Origin: Nansenia antarctica
Taxonomy: Eukaryota; Chordata; Actinopteri; Argentiniformes; Microstomatidae
Assembly (NCBI GenBank): GCA_963989245.1
Contig: OZ022341.1
Span: 51,637,933 to 51,701,932, forward strand
Reading direction: 5' to 3'
Length of the DNA: 64,000 bases
Below, one piece after another: positions 33,889 to 48,715 of the stretch. A model generated the notes under the pieces. That model ran no database searches. It worked only from the letters and a program-made list of their open reading frames with translations, and was not told where the DNA came from. Both the position numbers and the translations under genes were made by a program. Positions within the stretch are counted from its first letter, which is position 1, and each line of letters opens with the position of its first letter.

Positions 33889-34947
33889 TGTAACCAGGGA
33901 GTAGCTGAAAGGACTGTAGAATTTAGGAAGGGGCTGGTTATCTAACTAACTCTGAGCTAAATAGGCAGTGTAGGAGGATACAGGCAGGGGGCGCCAGCAA
34001 ACCGTTAGACTAGCAGTTACTATCGTTAGCATTAGCATGGGAATTAGCATTAGCATTAGCATTGGAATTAGCATTAGCATTAGCCTTGGAATTAGCATTA
34101 GCCTTCGCATACAAACAACTAAACACACGGTAACGGTATCCCATATGAACAACACATTTATTTACATGACTGATGTATACATCCCCAGATATACATTCCC
34201 TCCCCGCCGGCCACACACACACTCAATCACTCACTCATAGTATCTGGCCTGAACAGGCTTATAGTCCCGGACTGTGGTGCGCGTTGAGGCCTGGTTGGAT
34301 GGCATGTGCGTCGAGGAAGGTAGCAGACAAAAGGGGGGGGGTGACGTAGCAACGCGGAGGGAAAGGGCCTTCTTCTTGGTCAACGACGAGGTGAAGGGCC
34401 CAGGTCCGGTGGTCCACGTCGAAGCTCCGATGGAGTCAGCGTTCGGTCGCAGTCCGCTCGTGGAGGCGACGATTCTGTCCAGTTTGGCGTCTCGTTTGGT
34501 CCAACGTTAACAGCCGGCTGCTGGCAAGGCTGTCTAACGGGGACACAACTAAACGGGCTATCACAGCTCTGAACTCGATAATCACTCTTGGTCTTCAGCT
34601 TCAGCACGGGGTGCGTGTTACTGAATCCGCCATCTTAGATTGACTTTTCGTTGCTTCTCTCTCGTTACTCTCTCTCTCGTTACTCTCTCTCGTTCTGATT
34701 CTCTTCACACACTGACACACTGAGCACTTCCGTTCCTATATATACACCACCGAACCTAGCATCCGGGTCACGGACACACCCCGGATATACCACGTCATCA
34801 AACATATACATAAACATTACAATAACAATACATACACTTCACGAAACGTATATGAATAGTATAGAAAATAACAAAGGAAATAACTGGGGCAAAATAGGGC
34901 TGGTTTGGGGAAACTAAACTGGCTCTAAACTGTGGGCCTTCACAACA
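33889..34947 (-). repeat. 5' LTR of the chimeric BEL/Pao element
   Basis: Near-identical to 28737-29794. The coding-strand TATA box is the TATATATA at 34737-34744, so transcription should start in this LTR and run toward lower coordinates. The outer end is followed by GTAT, the duplicated target. Confidence 0.93.
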
Positions 34948-36650
<1,703 letters not shown>

Positions 36651-38595
36651 GTGTTTGTGCAGCAACAGCTCTCTGAGGGGGATTCCGCCTCCGTCTGGAA
36701 AGGCCTAAAGACCATCACCAACTACAAACCCAAGTCCCCGCTGATGTCCGACAACCTCCCTCTCGCTAACGAGCTGAACGAGTTCTACTGTAGGTTTGAG
36801 AAAGAGAGGTTCCCGCCCACCCCCGCCCTCTCCCTCCACCCCCCCCGGCTACGACCACCACCCCCGTCCCCCAGGGGGGCCAATGTCCCTCCTGCTACCC
36901 CCACCCTCCCCCCTCCCCCTCCCCTCCCTCCCCCCTCCTCACCCGCCCCGCCCACCCCCACCCCCCTTTCCCCACCCCCTCTCTCTGTCACAGTGCGAGA
37001 GGTAAACAGACTGTTTAAGAGGCAGAATCCCCGGAAGGCAGCTGGTCCGGATTCCGTCTCTCCCTCTGTCCTGAAGCACTGCGCCGACCAGCTGGCCCCG
37101 GTGTTTACCCACATCTTCAACGCCTCGCTGGAGCTGTGTCACGTCCCAGCGTGCTTCAAGGCATCAACCATCATCCCCGTCCCCAAGAAGGCCAAGGTCA
37201 CAGGCCTCAACGACTACAGACCCGTCGCTCTGACCTCTGTCGTCATGAAGGTCCTGGAGCGCCTTGTCCTGGCCTACCTGAAGCTCATCACGGATCCTGT
37301 GCTGGACCCCCTGCAGTTCGCGTACAGAGCCAATAGATCCACGGAGGACGCCGTGAACATGGCTCTGCACTACGTACTAGAACACCTAGACACTGCAGGC
37401 AACTACGCCAGGATCCTGTTCGTGGACTTCAGCTCGGCCTTCAACACGATCCTCCCACACATCCTGGAGCACCAGCTATCCCTGCTGCAGGTGCCGGACT
37501 CCACCTGCAGGTGGATCATGGACTTCCTGACTGACAGGTCTCAGCGGGTGAAGCTGGGGAAGAGCATTTCCAGCTCCAGGTCCACCAGCACGGGCTCCCC
37601 GCAGGGCTGCGTCCTGTCTCCAGCACTATTCTCCCTATACACCAACAGCTGTGTCTCCCGCCACCCCTCGGTCAAGCTCCTGAAGTTTGCAGACGACACC
37701 ACCCTGGTGGGCCTCATCTCCGGGGGGGGACGAATCTGCCGACAGGGGTGAGATCGAGGGGCTGCAGAGCTGGTGCAGTTTAAACAATCTGGAGCTCAAT
37801 GCTCTGAAAACAGTGGAGATGGTGGTGGACTTCCGTAGGAAAGCAGCCCTGCCCCCTCCCATCACGCTGGGAGGTACCCCGGTGGCCTCCGTGGAGTCAT
37901 GCCGCTTTCTAGGCATGACCATCTCCCGGGACCTCAAGTGGGAGCGGAACACCGAGGCCCTCAGGGAGAAGGCCCAGAAGAGGATGTTCTTCCTCCGGCA
38001 GCTGAGGTCCATGATGGTCCAGTTTTACACGGCCATCATAGAGTCCATCCTCACCCACTCCATCATCACCTGGTTCCCTGCTGCAACGACCAAGGACAAG
38101 GCCAAGTTGCAGTGGGTGTTACGTTCAGCAGAGAGGGTGATCGGCTGTCCCTTGCCCTCCCTCAACTCCTTGCATGACACCAGGGCTCTGAGGAGGGCAA
38201 GAAAGATCATGGCCGACCCCTTCCACCCCGGCCACGGCCTCCTCACCCTGCTTCCCTCTGGAAGAAGGTTGCGGCTGCCTAAGGCACTGAAGGCCCGCCA
38301 CAGGCTCAGTTTCTTCCCCTCAGCCGCCAGGCTGATAAATGACTCTGGCTTCCCCCTCCCCCCCGCCCCCAAGTCTGCCCAGGACTGAATATGCACTGGA
38401 CTCACTGTAAAAACTCTGCACTGCACTTTATATATGTTGCACTATCCAATGCACTGTTGTCTGTCCTGTGTTGTCCTGTATACACGTGAAAAAAGTATAA
38501 ACGCACTTACTGTAATGCCGAAGCAAATTCCTATATGTGTATGCATAATGGCAATAAACGTTATCTGAATCTGAATCTGAATCTGAATCTGAATC
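36651..38595 (+). pseudogene. Second L2-type LINE, reverse transcriptase with frameshift
   Basis: The first frame (36651-37751, no ATG needed) carries ASVWKGLKTITNYKPKSP, a Pro-rich insertion (about 36810-36980), PRKAAGPDSV, VPVPKK-type and LNDYRPVALTS motifs, LFVDFSSAFNTI and the catalytic FADDTTLVG. A run of seven or eight G near 37725 shifts the frame. The rest (37730-38388) continues as DESADRGEIEGLQSWC through MVVDFRRK and RFLGMTISRDLKW to the C-terminus. A short in-frame gap appears near RSMMVQF. The 5' end with the endonuclease is missing. The 3' UTR ends with AATGGCAATAAACG and (TGAATC)n at 38566-38595, the L2-style tail. It is a different subfamily from the 1.5-kb and 39-kb copies. 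Confidence 0.85.
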
Positions 38596-38845
38596 TTACA
38601 GCCCACCTGTGCGGATCAGAACACATACACACCTCTGTGAGGGGTAACACGCACGCCCACACACACAAACGCATGCACACACACAAACACACACACACAC
38701 ACACGAAAGAGTAGGGGTCAATAAAAAATCATATAAGGACAGGATCGGTTGTGGAAGCTTGGTTTTCCCAGCTGCAAAGTGGCCTGTTAGCCCAAGATTC
38801 AGGGCTAATTTTGACAACCCATAAACACGTACATGTACATGTACA
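38596..38845. other. Short CA-rich spacer
   Basis: CA-rich and otherwise featureless sequence between the L2 relic and the start of the 33-bp minisatellite. Confidence 0.5.
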
Positions 38846-39328
38846 TAACCTGCCATCAACCAGTCATAAACATGTACATAACCTGCCATCAACCAGTCAT
38901 AAACATATACATGAATGAATTAATGAATGAATGAATGGTCTTTATTGTCATTGATATAGTACAGGTACCAAACAACGAAATTTGGGAGGGGGGGCTCCCC
39001 TGGTGCTAGGAAAGAAAAAAAACTAAAAAACAAGAAGGGTAAGGAGCTGGTTTACATAAATAAAGGCTATACATGTACACTATCCACTATACTATACAAA
39101 TAAAACACTGTGCTGTACTCTATGCTATGCTATACCTATTCTAACATTTCCTATTCTCTGCAACCTTATGTACCCTAGGGTTGTCATATTGCACATAGTG
39201 TTATTGCACATTCATTTAAAGTGTCGCAGTTTGCAGGCTTGAAATGTACACATTTGTGGCTCAGCACTACACCTGATTTCAATCCAGCAGCTGCCATCAA
39301 TCCGTCCAGACTGTCCAGGGCCCAGAAC

Positions 39329-41107
39329 CTAGGTCTTTGCTGTGTTCAGGGCCTGAATGGCCCTGGGGTAGAAGCTGAGCTTCAGTCTGTTTGTCCTTGC
39401 GAACATGGTCCTGAACCGCCTGTTTGAGGGCAGCCGAGCAAAGTGTTCGTACCCAGGGTGGGATGGGTCTCTGAAGATCTTGGAGGCCTTCCTGAGGCAG
39501 CGTGTGTTGTACAGCTCTTCCAGAGAGGGGAGGGGGGCGCCGGTGATCTTCTGGGCCGATCTCACGACTCTCTGTAGCGCATTCCTCTCTGCGGCTGTGC
39601 AGCTGGAGAACCAGTTGCAGATGCAGTAGGTGAGGATGCTCTCCACTGCGCAGCGGTAGAAGGCCACCAGCATCTCCTGTCCGATGTGGTCTTTCCTGAG
39701 GACTCTCAGGAAGAAGAGCCGCTGTTGTGCCTTCTTGATGATGGCTGCTGTGTTGTTCTTCCAGGACAGGTCATCCTGTATGTGCACCCCCAGGAATCGG
39801 AGGGTTGAGACTCTCTCCACGCTCCCTCCGTCGATGAGCAGGGGCTGGACCTCAGATTTTTTCCTCCTGAAGTCCACGATGATTTCCTGGGTCTTTGACT
39901 GGTTCAGCAGCAGGTTGTTAACCTTGCACAGCTTGCTCAGCTGCTCTACCTCATCCCTGTACGCCGCCTCGTCCCCCCCCGAGATGCAGCCCACCACGGT
40001 GGTGTCGTCTGCAAACTTTACGATGGAGTTGCTGGGGTGGACGGGGGTGAAGTCGTAGGTGTAGAGGTTGTAGAGGATGGGGCTTAGCACGCAGCCCTGG
40101 GGGGACCCAGTGCTGAGTCTGAGGGCTGTGGAGGTGTGGGAGCCCACCCGCACCCTCTGGGGGCGGTCAGACAGGAAGTCCTTGATCCATGCACATATAG
40201 AGTGTGATAGTAGTTTGGTCACTAGCCTGTCTGGAAGGATGGTGTTGAAGGCAGAGCTGAAGTCCACAAAGAGCAGTCTCGCGTAGCTGTTTCCCCTCTC
40301 CAGGTGGGATAGAGTGGCGTGGAGAGTCGTCGCGATGGCGTCCTCTGTGGACCTGTGGGCTCTGTAGGCGAACTGGTATGGATCCAGGTTGGGCGGGAGG
40401 CATGTGACTATGTGGGCCCGGACTAGTTTCTCGAAGCACTTCATGATGATTGGTGTGAGTGCCACCGGGCGGTAGTCGTTTAGGCAGCTCACCGTGCTTT
40501 TCTTCGGGACTGGGATGATAGTTGAGGTTTTCAGGCAGGGTGGGATGGTGGCCTGGGACAGGGACTGGTTGAAGATGTTGGTGAAAACCCCGGCCAGCTG
40601 GTCGGCGCAGTCCCTCAGCACCCGTCCCAGGACGCCATCCGGCCCTGAGGCTTTCCTGGGGTCCACCGCCTTCAGCACGCGTCTCACTTCATGCTCTGTG
40701 AGGGTGAGGCTGCTGAGAGCTGGAGAGAGTGGTGTTTGTGTTGTGGTTACCTCCGTTCGCCCCTCGTCGAACCGGGCGTAGAAGGAGTTCAGCTTTTCCG
40801 CCAGCAGGGGGTCGTCCTCCGCGGCTGTGAGCCTGTTGGCTCTGAAGTTTGTCATGTGCTGAACCCCCTGCCACACCCGCCTGGAGTCGTTGCTCAGGAA
40901 GCATTCCTCAATCTTCTCTCTGTGGTCTGCCTTGGCCTCCCGGATGCCGCGCTTTAGGTTAGCCCTGGTGGTGCTGTACAGCAGTGTGCCCTTCCCTGCG
41001 AAGGCGTTGTCCCTCTCCTTTTTTTGGACCTTCCCAGTCATCCATGGCTTCGCGTTGGGGTAGACCCGGACCCGTTTGTCCACAGTGGCTGAGTTGGTGC
41101 AGTTCAC
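39329..41107 (-). pseudogene. L2 ORF2 C-terminal part: reverse transcriptase
   Basis: Open for about 592 codons but with no true ATG at its upper end (GTG at 41107); it is the continuation of the endonuclease frame after a frameshift. It shows ADHREKIEECFLSNDSRRVW, PRKASGPDG, LNDYRPVALTP, LFVDFSSAFNTI, TGSPQGCVLSP and the catalytic FADDTTVVG. Three residues present in the copy at 1548-3164 (around KLLDLGLSHS) are missing. Otherwise the copies are nearly identical to the shared end NTAKT. Confidence 0.85.
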
Positions 41108-41178
41108 TATGTGGTTCAGAACCGACGACGTGAACTGTTCCAGGTCTTCATGCTCATATTCCTGCCATGAGGTGCCAT

Positions 41179-42069
41179 TCAGGCAGATCTGCAGTGGAGC
41201 GGACCCTGCTGGCCAGGTTCTGACAGTCTTAGTGGTGATGGGAGCACTGGGATCAGGAGGATTGACACATGGTCAGACATGCCAAGATGAGCTAGCGGTC
41301 TAGCCTTGTAAGCAAGCTTGATGTTGGTGTATACCTTATCCAGTGTTTTTTCTCCTCTTGTTGCACATTTAACATGCTGATAGAACTTCGGTAGTACTAC
41401 CTTCAGGTCAGCATGATTGAAATCTCCCGCGATGATGTGTACGGCTTGAGGGTCCGCGCTCAGTCCACTACTGATGACGTCATATAGCCGCGCCAATGCT
41501 AAGCTACCAACCGCGTTAGGCGGAATGTTAACACATGTAATGTACACTGCGTTGAATTCCCTCGGGAGGTATGTGGGTCGGCATTTAACAGTCAAATATT
41601 CCAGGTCTGGGGAGCAGTGGCTACTTACAGTTTTTGTGTTTAAGCACCAGCTGTCCTTCGTAGATATAATGAGGCCGCCTCCGCGCGTCTTCTCACTAAG
41701 CAGCGTCCTGTCCGCCCGGTGTAAAGTCCTTCCTTCCAAACCGACCGCGGAGTCCAAGATGGTGTCATTTATCCAGGTCTCCGTGAGAATAATCACACAG
41801 CTATCTCCCACGGTGTTGTTAGTAGCGACCTGCAGTCTCAATTCGTCCATCTTGTTAGCCAGAGACCTGACGTTGGATAGGAAAATACTCGGCAAAGCAG
41901 GTTTATCCGGGCTTCTCTTTAGCCTAGCTAGCAGGCCTCCCCTTCGTCCTCGGCGTTGCTTACGGTCACGACGCCGACGTTTGCGCTTGAGGGCTGGGAC
42001 CGCGAACCATTGTTCTCCCGGCGACCTAGCGATTTCGAATGGGATCCTTTGTTGTTTCAAGAATTCCAT
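41179..42069 (-). pseudogene. L2 ORF2 N-terminal part: AP-type endonuclease
   Basis: Starts at an ATG after a non-coding leader. A basic stretch (KRKRRRRDRKQRRGRRGG) precedes an exonuclease/endonuclease/phosphatase-type domain: LSNVRSLANKMDELR, VIILTETWIND, YITCVNIPP, IAGDFNHADLK, TLDKVYTNI and GMSDHVSI. These are the conserved catalytic blocks (N, E, D/N and SDH) that nick target DNA for reverse transcription. The frame ends at 41179 and the reverse transcriptase continues in another frame from about 41107, so a frameshift near 41110-41180 breaks a once single ORF2. Confidence 0.85.
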
Positions 42070-42585
42070 TGTTAAAGTCCTCTCATTTTGCGCACCAACT
42101 TCTAGTAAGTCTAGTCTGCTGTAGGTACTATTAACACAGCCGTTTCATATGAGTATTAACATAAAAAAGTACATACAAATGTACTTAGAAACACTTAAAA
42201 GCACCGATTTGGGAGCTCCCCCAAGCCTCGCGACCAAGCGCGCCGCCATCTTTGTGTTGTTTTTGACATGACCCGCCATCAACCGGTCATAAACATGTAC
42301 ATAACCTGCCGTCAACCAGTGATAAACATGTACATAACCTGCCATCAACCAGTCATAAACATGTACATAACCTGCCGTCAACCAGTCATAAACATGTACA
42401 TAACCTGCCGTCAACCAGTCATAAACATGTACATAACCTGCCATCAACCAGTGATAAACATGTACATAACCTGCCATCAACCAGTCATAAACATGTACAT
42501 AACCTGCTGTCAACCAGTCATAAACATGTACATAACCTACCATCAACCAGTCATAAACATGTACATAACCTGCCATCAACCAGTC

Positions 42586-43085
42586 TGTGGGGAGCATGGC
42601 GCGTTCTGGCCTGCAGAGGGAGCCAGACTGCCGTTGGGGGGGGGGAATAATGAGCTGATTACGGACAGGTGTCAGTGATCAGACTCGTTATCCCACTGGT
42701 CTATTTAACCTGTGTGTGTTTGTTCCCTCGGGAGATGAGAAGGGCAGGAAGTACCTGCCGCACGGAGACGCACTGTGGGAGACAGAGAGAGAGAGAGCCG
42801 CGGCGAGGACGCACGAGATCCCGAAAGGGGGTGTGGTGCGGGGAGCCGGGCGAACGGAGCGGGTCCCGAAAGGGAAGCAGCGGGGAGAGAGCGAGAGCTC
42901 TGCCGGGGAGCGAACGGGTCCCGAGAGGGGGCGTGTCGCGGAGCGGGTCCCGAAAGGGAAGCAGCGGGGGTAAAGACTCGCTCAGCACATCGGTGACGGT
43001 GCTGAGCTGTGCGGGACTTAAATAAATACCTATTCTGCACCTGTTCCTCTGTGTCGACCTCCCTCTGTGCCTAGAGACCCTTACA
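42586..43085 (+). mobile_element. Solo LTR in the minisatellite
   Basis: 500 bp with TG...CA ends (TGTGGGGAGCATGGC ... AGAGACCCTTACA) and a perfect 5-bp duplication CAGTC (42581-42585 and 43086-43090). It contains GGTCTATTTAACC as a weak TATA region, a GA/GC-rich stretch and a polyadenylation signal AATAAA near 43021. A relative in opposite orientation is at 47763-48350. A solo LTR arises by recombination between the two LTRs of a full element. The superfamily is unknown. Confidence 0.88.
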
Positions 43086-45500
43086 CAGTCATAAACATGT
43101 ACATAACCTGCCATCAACCAGCCATAAACATGTACATAACCTGCCATCAACCAGTCATAAACATGTACATAACCTACCATCAACCAGTCATAAACATGTA
43201 CATAACCTGCCTTCAACCAGTCATAAACATGTACATAACCTGCTGTCAACCAGTCATAAACATGTACAAAACTTGCCGTCAACCAGGCATAAACATGTAC
43301 ATAACCTGCCATCAACCAGTCATAAACATGTACATAACCTACCATCAACCAGTCAAAAACATGTACATAACCTGCTGTCAACCAGTCATAAACATGTACA
43401 TAACCTACCATCAACCAGTCATAAACATGTACATAACCTGCCATCAACCAGTCATAAACATGTACATAACCTACCATCAACCAGTCATAAACATGTACAT
43501 AACCTGCCATCAACCAGTCATAAACATGTACATAACCTGCCATCAACCAGTCATAAACATGTACATAACCTGCCATCAACCAGTCATAAACATGTACATA
43601 ACCTGCCATCAACCAGTCATAAACATGTACATAACCTGCCGTCAACCAGTCATAAACATGTACATAACCTACCATCAACCAGTCATAAACATGTACATAA
43701 CCTGCCGTCAACCAGTCATAAACATGTACATAACCTACCATCAACCAGTCATAAACATGTACATAACCTGCCATCAACCAGTCATAAACATGTACATAAC
43801 CTGCCATCAACCAGTCATAAACATGTACATAACCTGCCATCAACCAGTCATAAACATGTACATAACCTGCTGCCAACCAGTCATAAACATGTACATAACC
43901 TGCCGTCAACCAGTCATAAACATGGACATAACCTACCATCAACCAGTCATAAACATGTACATAACCTGCCATCAACCAGTCATAAACATGTACATAACCT
44001 GCCGTCAACCAGTCATAAACATGAACATAACCTGCCGTCAACCAGTCATAAACATGTACATAACCTGCCGTCAACCAGCCATAAACATGTACATAACCTA
44101 CCATCAACCAGTCATAAACATGTACACAACCTGCCATCAACCAGTCATAAACATGTACATAACCTGCTGTCAACCAGTCATAAACATGTACATAACCTGC
44201 CGTCAACCAGTCATAAACATGTACATAACCTGCCATCAACCAGTCATAAACATGTACATAACCTGCCATCAACCAGTCATAAACATGTACATAACCTGCC
44301 ATCAACCAGTCATAAACATGTACATAACCTGCCATCAACCAGTCATAAACATGTACATAACCTGCCATCAACCAGCCATAAACATGTACATAACCTGCCA
44401 TCAACCAGTCATAAACATGTACATAACCTGCCATCAACCAGCCATAAACATGTACATAACCTGCCATCAACCAGTCATAAACATGTACATAACCTACCAT
44501 CAACCAGTCATAAACATGTACATAACCTGCCTTCAACCAGTCATAAACATGTACATAACCTGCTGTCAACCAGTCATAAACATGTACATAACTTGCCGTC
44601 AACCAGTCATAAACATGTACATAACCTGCCATCAACCAGTCATAAACATGTACATAACCTACCATCAACCAGTCAAAAACATGTACATAACCTGCTGTCA
44701 ACCAGTCATAAACATGTACATAACCTACCATCAACCAGTCATAAACATGTACATAACCTGCCATCAACCAGTCATAAACATGTACATAACCTACCATCAA
44801 CCAGTCATAAACATGTACATAACCTGCCATCAACCAGTCATAAACATGTACATAACCTGCCATCAACCAGTCATAAACATGTACATAACCTGCCATCAAC
44901 CAGTCATAAACATGTACATAACCTGCCATCAACCAGTCATAAACATGTACATAACCTGCTGCCAACCAGTCATAAACATGTACATAACCTGCCGTCAACC
45001 AGTCATAAACATGGACATAACCTACCATCAACCAGTCATAAACATGTACATAACCTGCCATCAACCAGTCATAAACATGTACATAACCTGCCGTCAACCA
45101 GTCATAAACATGAACATAACCTGCCGTCAACCAGTCATAAACATGTACATAACCTGCCGTCAACCAGCCATAAACATGTACATAACCTACCATCAACCAG
45201 TCATAAACATGTACACAACCTGCCATCAACCAGTCATAAACATGTACATAACCTGCTGTCAACCAGTCATAAACATGTACATAACCTGCCGTCAACCAGT
45301 CATAAACATGTACATAACCTGCCATCAACCAGTCATAAACATGTACATAACCTGCCATCAACCAGTCATAAACATGTACATAACCTGCCATCAACCAGTC
45401 ATAAACATGTACATAACCTGCCATCAACCAGTCATAAACATGTACATAACCTGCCATCAACCAGTCATAAACATGTACATAACCTGCCATCAACCAGTCA

Positions 45501-45645
45501 GAGGAGATCAGCTAAAGAGGAGCATGAAAACAATGGCAGAAATGTCAGGCAGGCGTAATGAGTGTCATTAATCCTTCCGCAAAGCTCTGATGGCAGGAGG
45601 TGCATTAGCTCAGGTACCAACCTGTCTGCGACACCAGGAGGTACC

Positions 45646-45702
<57 letters not shown>

Positions 45703-46336
45703 TCCATTTCACAGTTTAAAAATGTCACAACTTGGGTTAGGATGCAAAAAAACAAAAAAGAGACGATTTCATGTTTGCTAAAACATAGTCCTCTGCGTAA
45801 GTCTTGAGAGAGTAAAGTATCTGTTCTTCTTTTGGCTCTACACTCCAAAAGTTTGGATTTTAAATCAAACATTACATTATTTGAGGTTAAAGTAGAGATT
45901 GTCAACTTTTATTTGATGGTATTTGTGTGCATATTGGTTACACCATTCATGAAATTACAACCGTTTCTATGCATACTGACCCTGTTTTAGGGTACACACA
46001 AGTAATGGGACAGTTGGCTTGATGTTTCTGGTAAGTCAGGAGTGTTCCGTCACATCATTTGTGCATGCATAAGAAATTAGACAAAAATAAATAAAAAATA
46101 AACAACGATCAAGATGCTTTTTAGGCTTGGCAGAGCATCACCAGATAAGATACCCAGCATCTGGTGAGGTCAATGGGTTGCAGACTTCAGCCAGTTATTG
46201 CATACAAAGGATTGTCAACCAAATACAAAACATGAGTTCTTCATTTGGACATTTGATAAATCTGTTCCGTTACTTTTGGGTACCCTGAAACGGGGACTAG
46301 GCATACAAAGTGTTGTCGTTTCGGAATGGTGAAATC
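45501..46336. other. No gene; (CA)n at 45648-45700
   Basis: Non-coding sequence after the minisatellite, with one CA tract. No exon or RNA gene recognised. Confidence 0.55.
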
Positions 46337-47630
46337 CAGTGGCGGCTGGTGCTCAAAATTTTGGGTGGGGCACAGCAGTGTTTCCTCCAGGATTTTTCAC
46401 ATTAGTGTCGGGGGGGTCGTCTTGCGCGATTTTTTTCGCGTGCACGATTTTTTTTCGCGTGCACGCGCATAAAACTCGCACTGCCGCTATAAACAAAGAC
46501 GTAATTTCACTTTACCCACGCAATACCCACTTAAACATGTGTGAGGATACGTAAAGGCGTTTTGTGACAGAACTTTCACTTTCATTCATGAAATTCACCC
46601 CGTCTGTGTTACGATTATAGGCACTTAGCCCTCAATTACGCCAGGGAGACTGTCCCTGTAGGCTAATCTCTAATTGTCCGTCGTTTTAGATAAAGCATCT
46701 GCTAAATTGTAAAATGTAGCCTAATTTAAACCAAAAAATATAAAAACAGCTTGAAGCCTTAAAACACTCTCACATGGGCTCTCTGAAGCTTAAAACATAA
46801 TCTCTTTATAAATGCCTAAAACTAATGAATTAACAACAGAAATATGATTAGGCGCATAGATTATTAATGCAACAATAATGCCCGCCACACTATCAGCTTC
46901 TCTTGGGCATCGTGTCTAGTTGCGTAAATATGTGTAGAAGATGAACAGTAAACTCTAATTTATGTGAACAGCCTGTTGTCTGTATCTTACCTTGTGCGAA
47001 TGAATCTGCTCTTTACCGACGGAAAACGGGAAAGCGCTATACAGTCCAATCGATCCATAGGAGAAAATCCGAGCCATCTGACGTGAAAGGATTTATGGGT
47101 TTAGACGAAATTGCTTTCCCCACTGTGAGATTAAATACCGTTGGATACCGTGATCTGTGTTTGTGTGTATCACCGGCTGTGTTTGTGTGTATCACCGGCC
47201 CGACTCGCTACAGAGCAGCGCCACCGGAAGTAGGAAGTGGAAGACAAATGAAAGCTGGCAAACCCCACACACCACATCTTATGCTGGATATTCAGGACGC
47301 ACATTTTTGCGCCCCGGCCAAGAAATAGACACAGCCAATTGGAGCGCTGCTACAGCTCACGTGTAAGCCAAAAGTATTTGCAGTGCCATAGACATGCATT
47401 GACCGGCGCCCCGCGACTCCTCCCCCCTATGTATTTTAACAGTGAATTTTACACAAAAAATGTTTATTGTATTGGAGGATTTTTAATGAATGCTGATAGG
47501 CGCCGACAGAATATCAGCCGCATTTTGTGAATAAACAATGTTTATTTAAAAAAAATACAAATACAAATCGCAACTAGGAAGTGAAGGTGGGGGCGGCGCC
47601 CCACCGCCCTCTATCGGCCAGCCGCCACTG
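46337..47630. mobile_element. hAT-type element (CAGTGGCGGCTGG family)
   Basis: Termini CAGTGGCGGCTGGTGCTC and its inverse CCAGCCGCCACTG with a perfect 8-bp duplication GTGAAATC (46329-46336 and 47631-47638). The right subterminal part is the inverse of the left part of the element at 17010, so the two lie in opposite orientation. No transposase is present. Confidence 0.9.
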
Positions 47631-47762
47631 GTGAAATCAATATATACACAATATTGTAGATATTGGGTACCTCCCACCACACGTTTTGTCCTGTCCGCCT
47701 GAAACACAGAAAGATCCACTCTAAGTGCTGATCTCAGGTCAGCTGTAATCAGAAGACCCAAC

Positions 47763-48350
<588 letters not shown>

Positions 48351-48355
48351 CCAAC

Positions 48356-48715
48356 TATTCCTTCATACTGAACACACACACACCGGAACAGGAGCAGAGG
48401 TGAAGTGCAGAGGTTAGCTGGGTTTACCTCTGACGCTAGCTAGCTATTAAATACATTTTAGCTCTGTACACTCAGGTCTATTGTATGATAGGCCAGACGA
48501 GGGAGAGAGAGACTCCTCCAAGCGGTGTCTAGTCTGAGGAGCCAACACCAAGATAACGCTGCCAAGAGAGACATGCTTTCTACTGACTCAGCGCAGTGCC
48601 GTGCCTGGGAAAGTGTCCGCAGTAAAATACTGTGTTTATATTCTCAAAGAGTGTGTTTAATTTGATGGCCTGTGATCCTTGAGTGAGACTTAAGATAGCT
48701 TAAGATAACAGTAGC
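48356..48715. other. No gene seen
   Basis: Unique-looking sequence between a solo LTR and the full-length BEL/Pao element. No coding or repeat signal recognised. Confidence 0.45.

Larger units (their letters stand above)
28737..34947 (-). mobile_element. Chimeric BEL/Pao LTR retrotransposon carrying PRPF40-family domains
   Basis: The element is complete in structure: two LTRs of 1058 and 1059 bp with TG...CA ends, a 4-bp duplication GTAT (28733-28736 and 34948-34951), a primer-binding site, and one long frame on the minus strand. The LTRs differ only in a poly-G length, one CTCT repeat length and about one base, so insertion was recent. Compared with the full-length relative at 48716-56932, the interval 49908-53052 (3145 bp of pol) is replaced by 30087-31137 (1051 bp) of host-derived coding sequence. 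It lacks reverse transcriptase and integrase, so it must have been moved by enzymes from another copy. Confidence 0.93.
38915..42265 (-). mobile_element. Nearly full-length L2-type LINE inserted in the minisatellite
   Basis: Read on the minus strand it has a 5' UTR (42265-42070), an endonuclease frame, a reverse-transcriptase frame, a 3' UTR and an (ATTC)n tail at 38915-38937. The sequence ACATGA borders both sides (38909-38914 and 42266-42271) and is a probable target duplication, though the minisatellite unit contains a similar word. It is a longer sister of the copy starting at 1544. Confidence 0.85.
38846..45500. repeat. 33-bp minisatellite array, split by two insertions
   Basis: The unit is ATAAACATGTACATAACCTG plus CCATCAACCAGTC. 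About two units lie at 38846-38914, then the L2 element (38915-42265), about ten units at 42266-42585, a solo LTR (42586-43085), and about 73 units at 43086-45500. Removing the insertions leaves one continuous array of roughly 85 units. Because 33 is a multiple of three, the array shows artificial frames of up to 930 codons on both strands. Confidence 0.93.

Noticed and set aside
32913..33893. 326-codon plus-strand frame across the gag region
   Set aside because: Antisense shadow of the Glu/Arg-rich coiled-coil coding repeats of the chimeric element.
28737..34947. Reading the WW/FF block as a resident PRPF40A gene with a retroelement inserted into it
   Set aside because: The block is intronless, lies inside one continuous retroelement frame, and the whole is bounded by paired LTRs and a target duplication. 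The insertion went the other way.
42701..45493. 930-codon minus-strand frame and 761-834-codon plus-strand frames
   Set aside because: They are translations of the 33-bp minisatellite, whose unit is a multiple of three and lacks stops. No other coding evidence.
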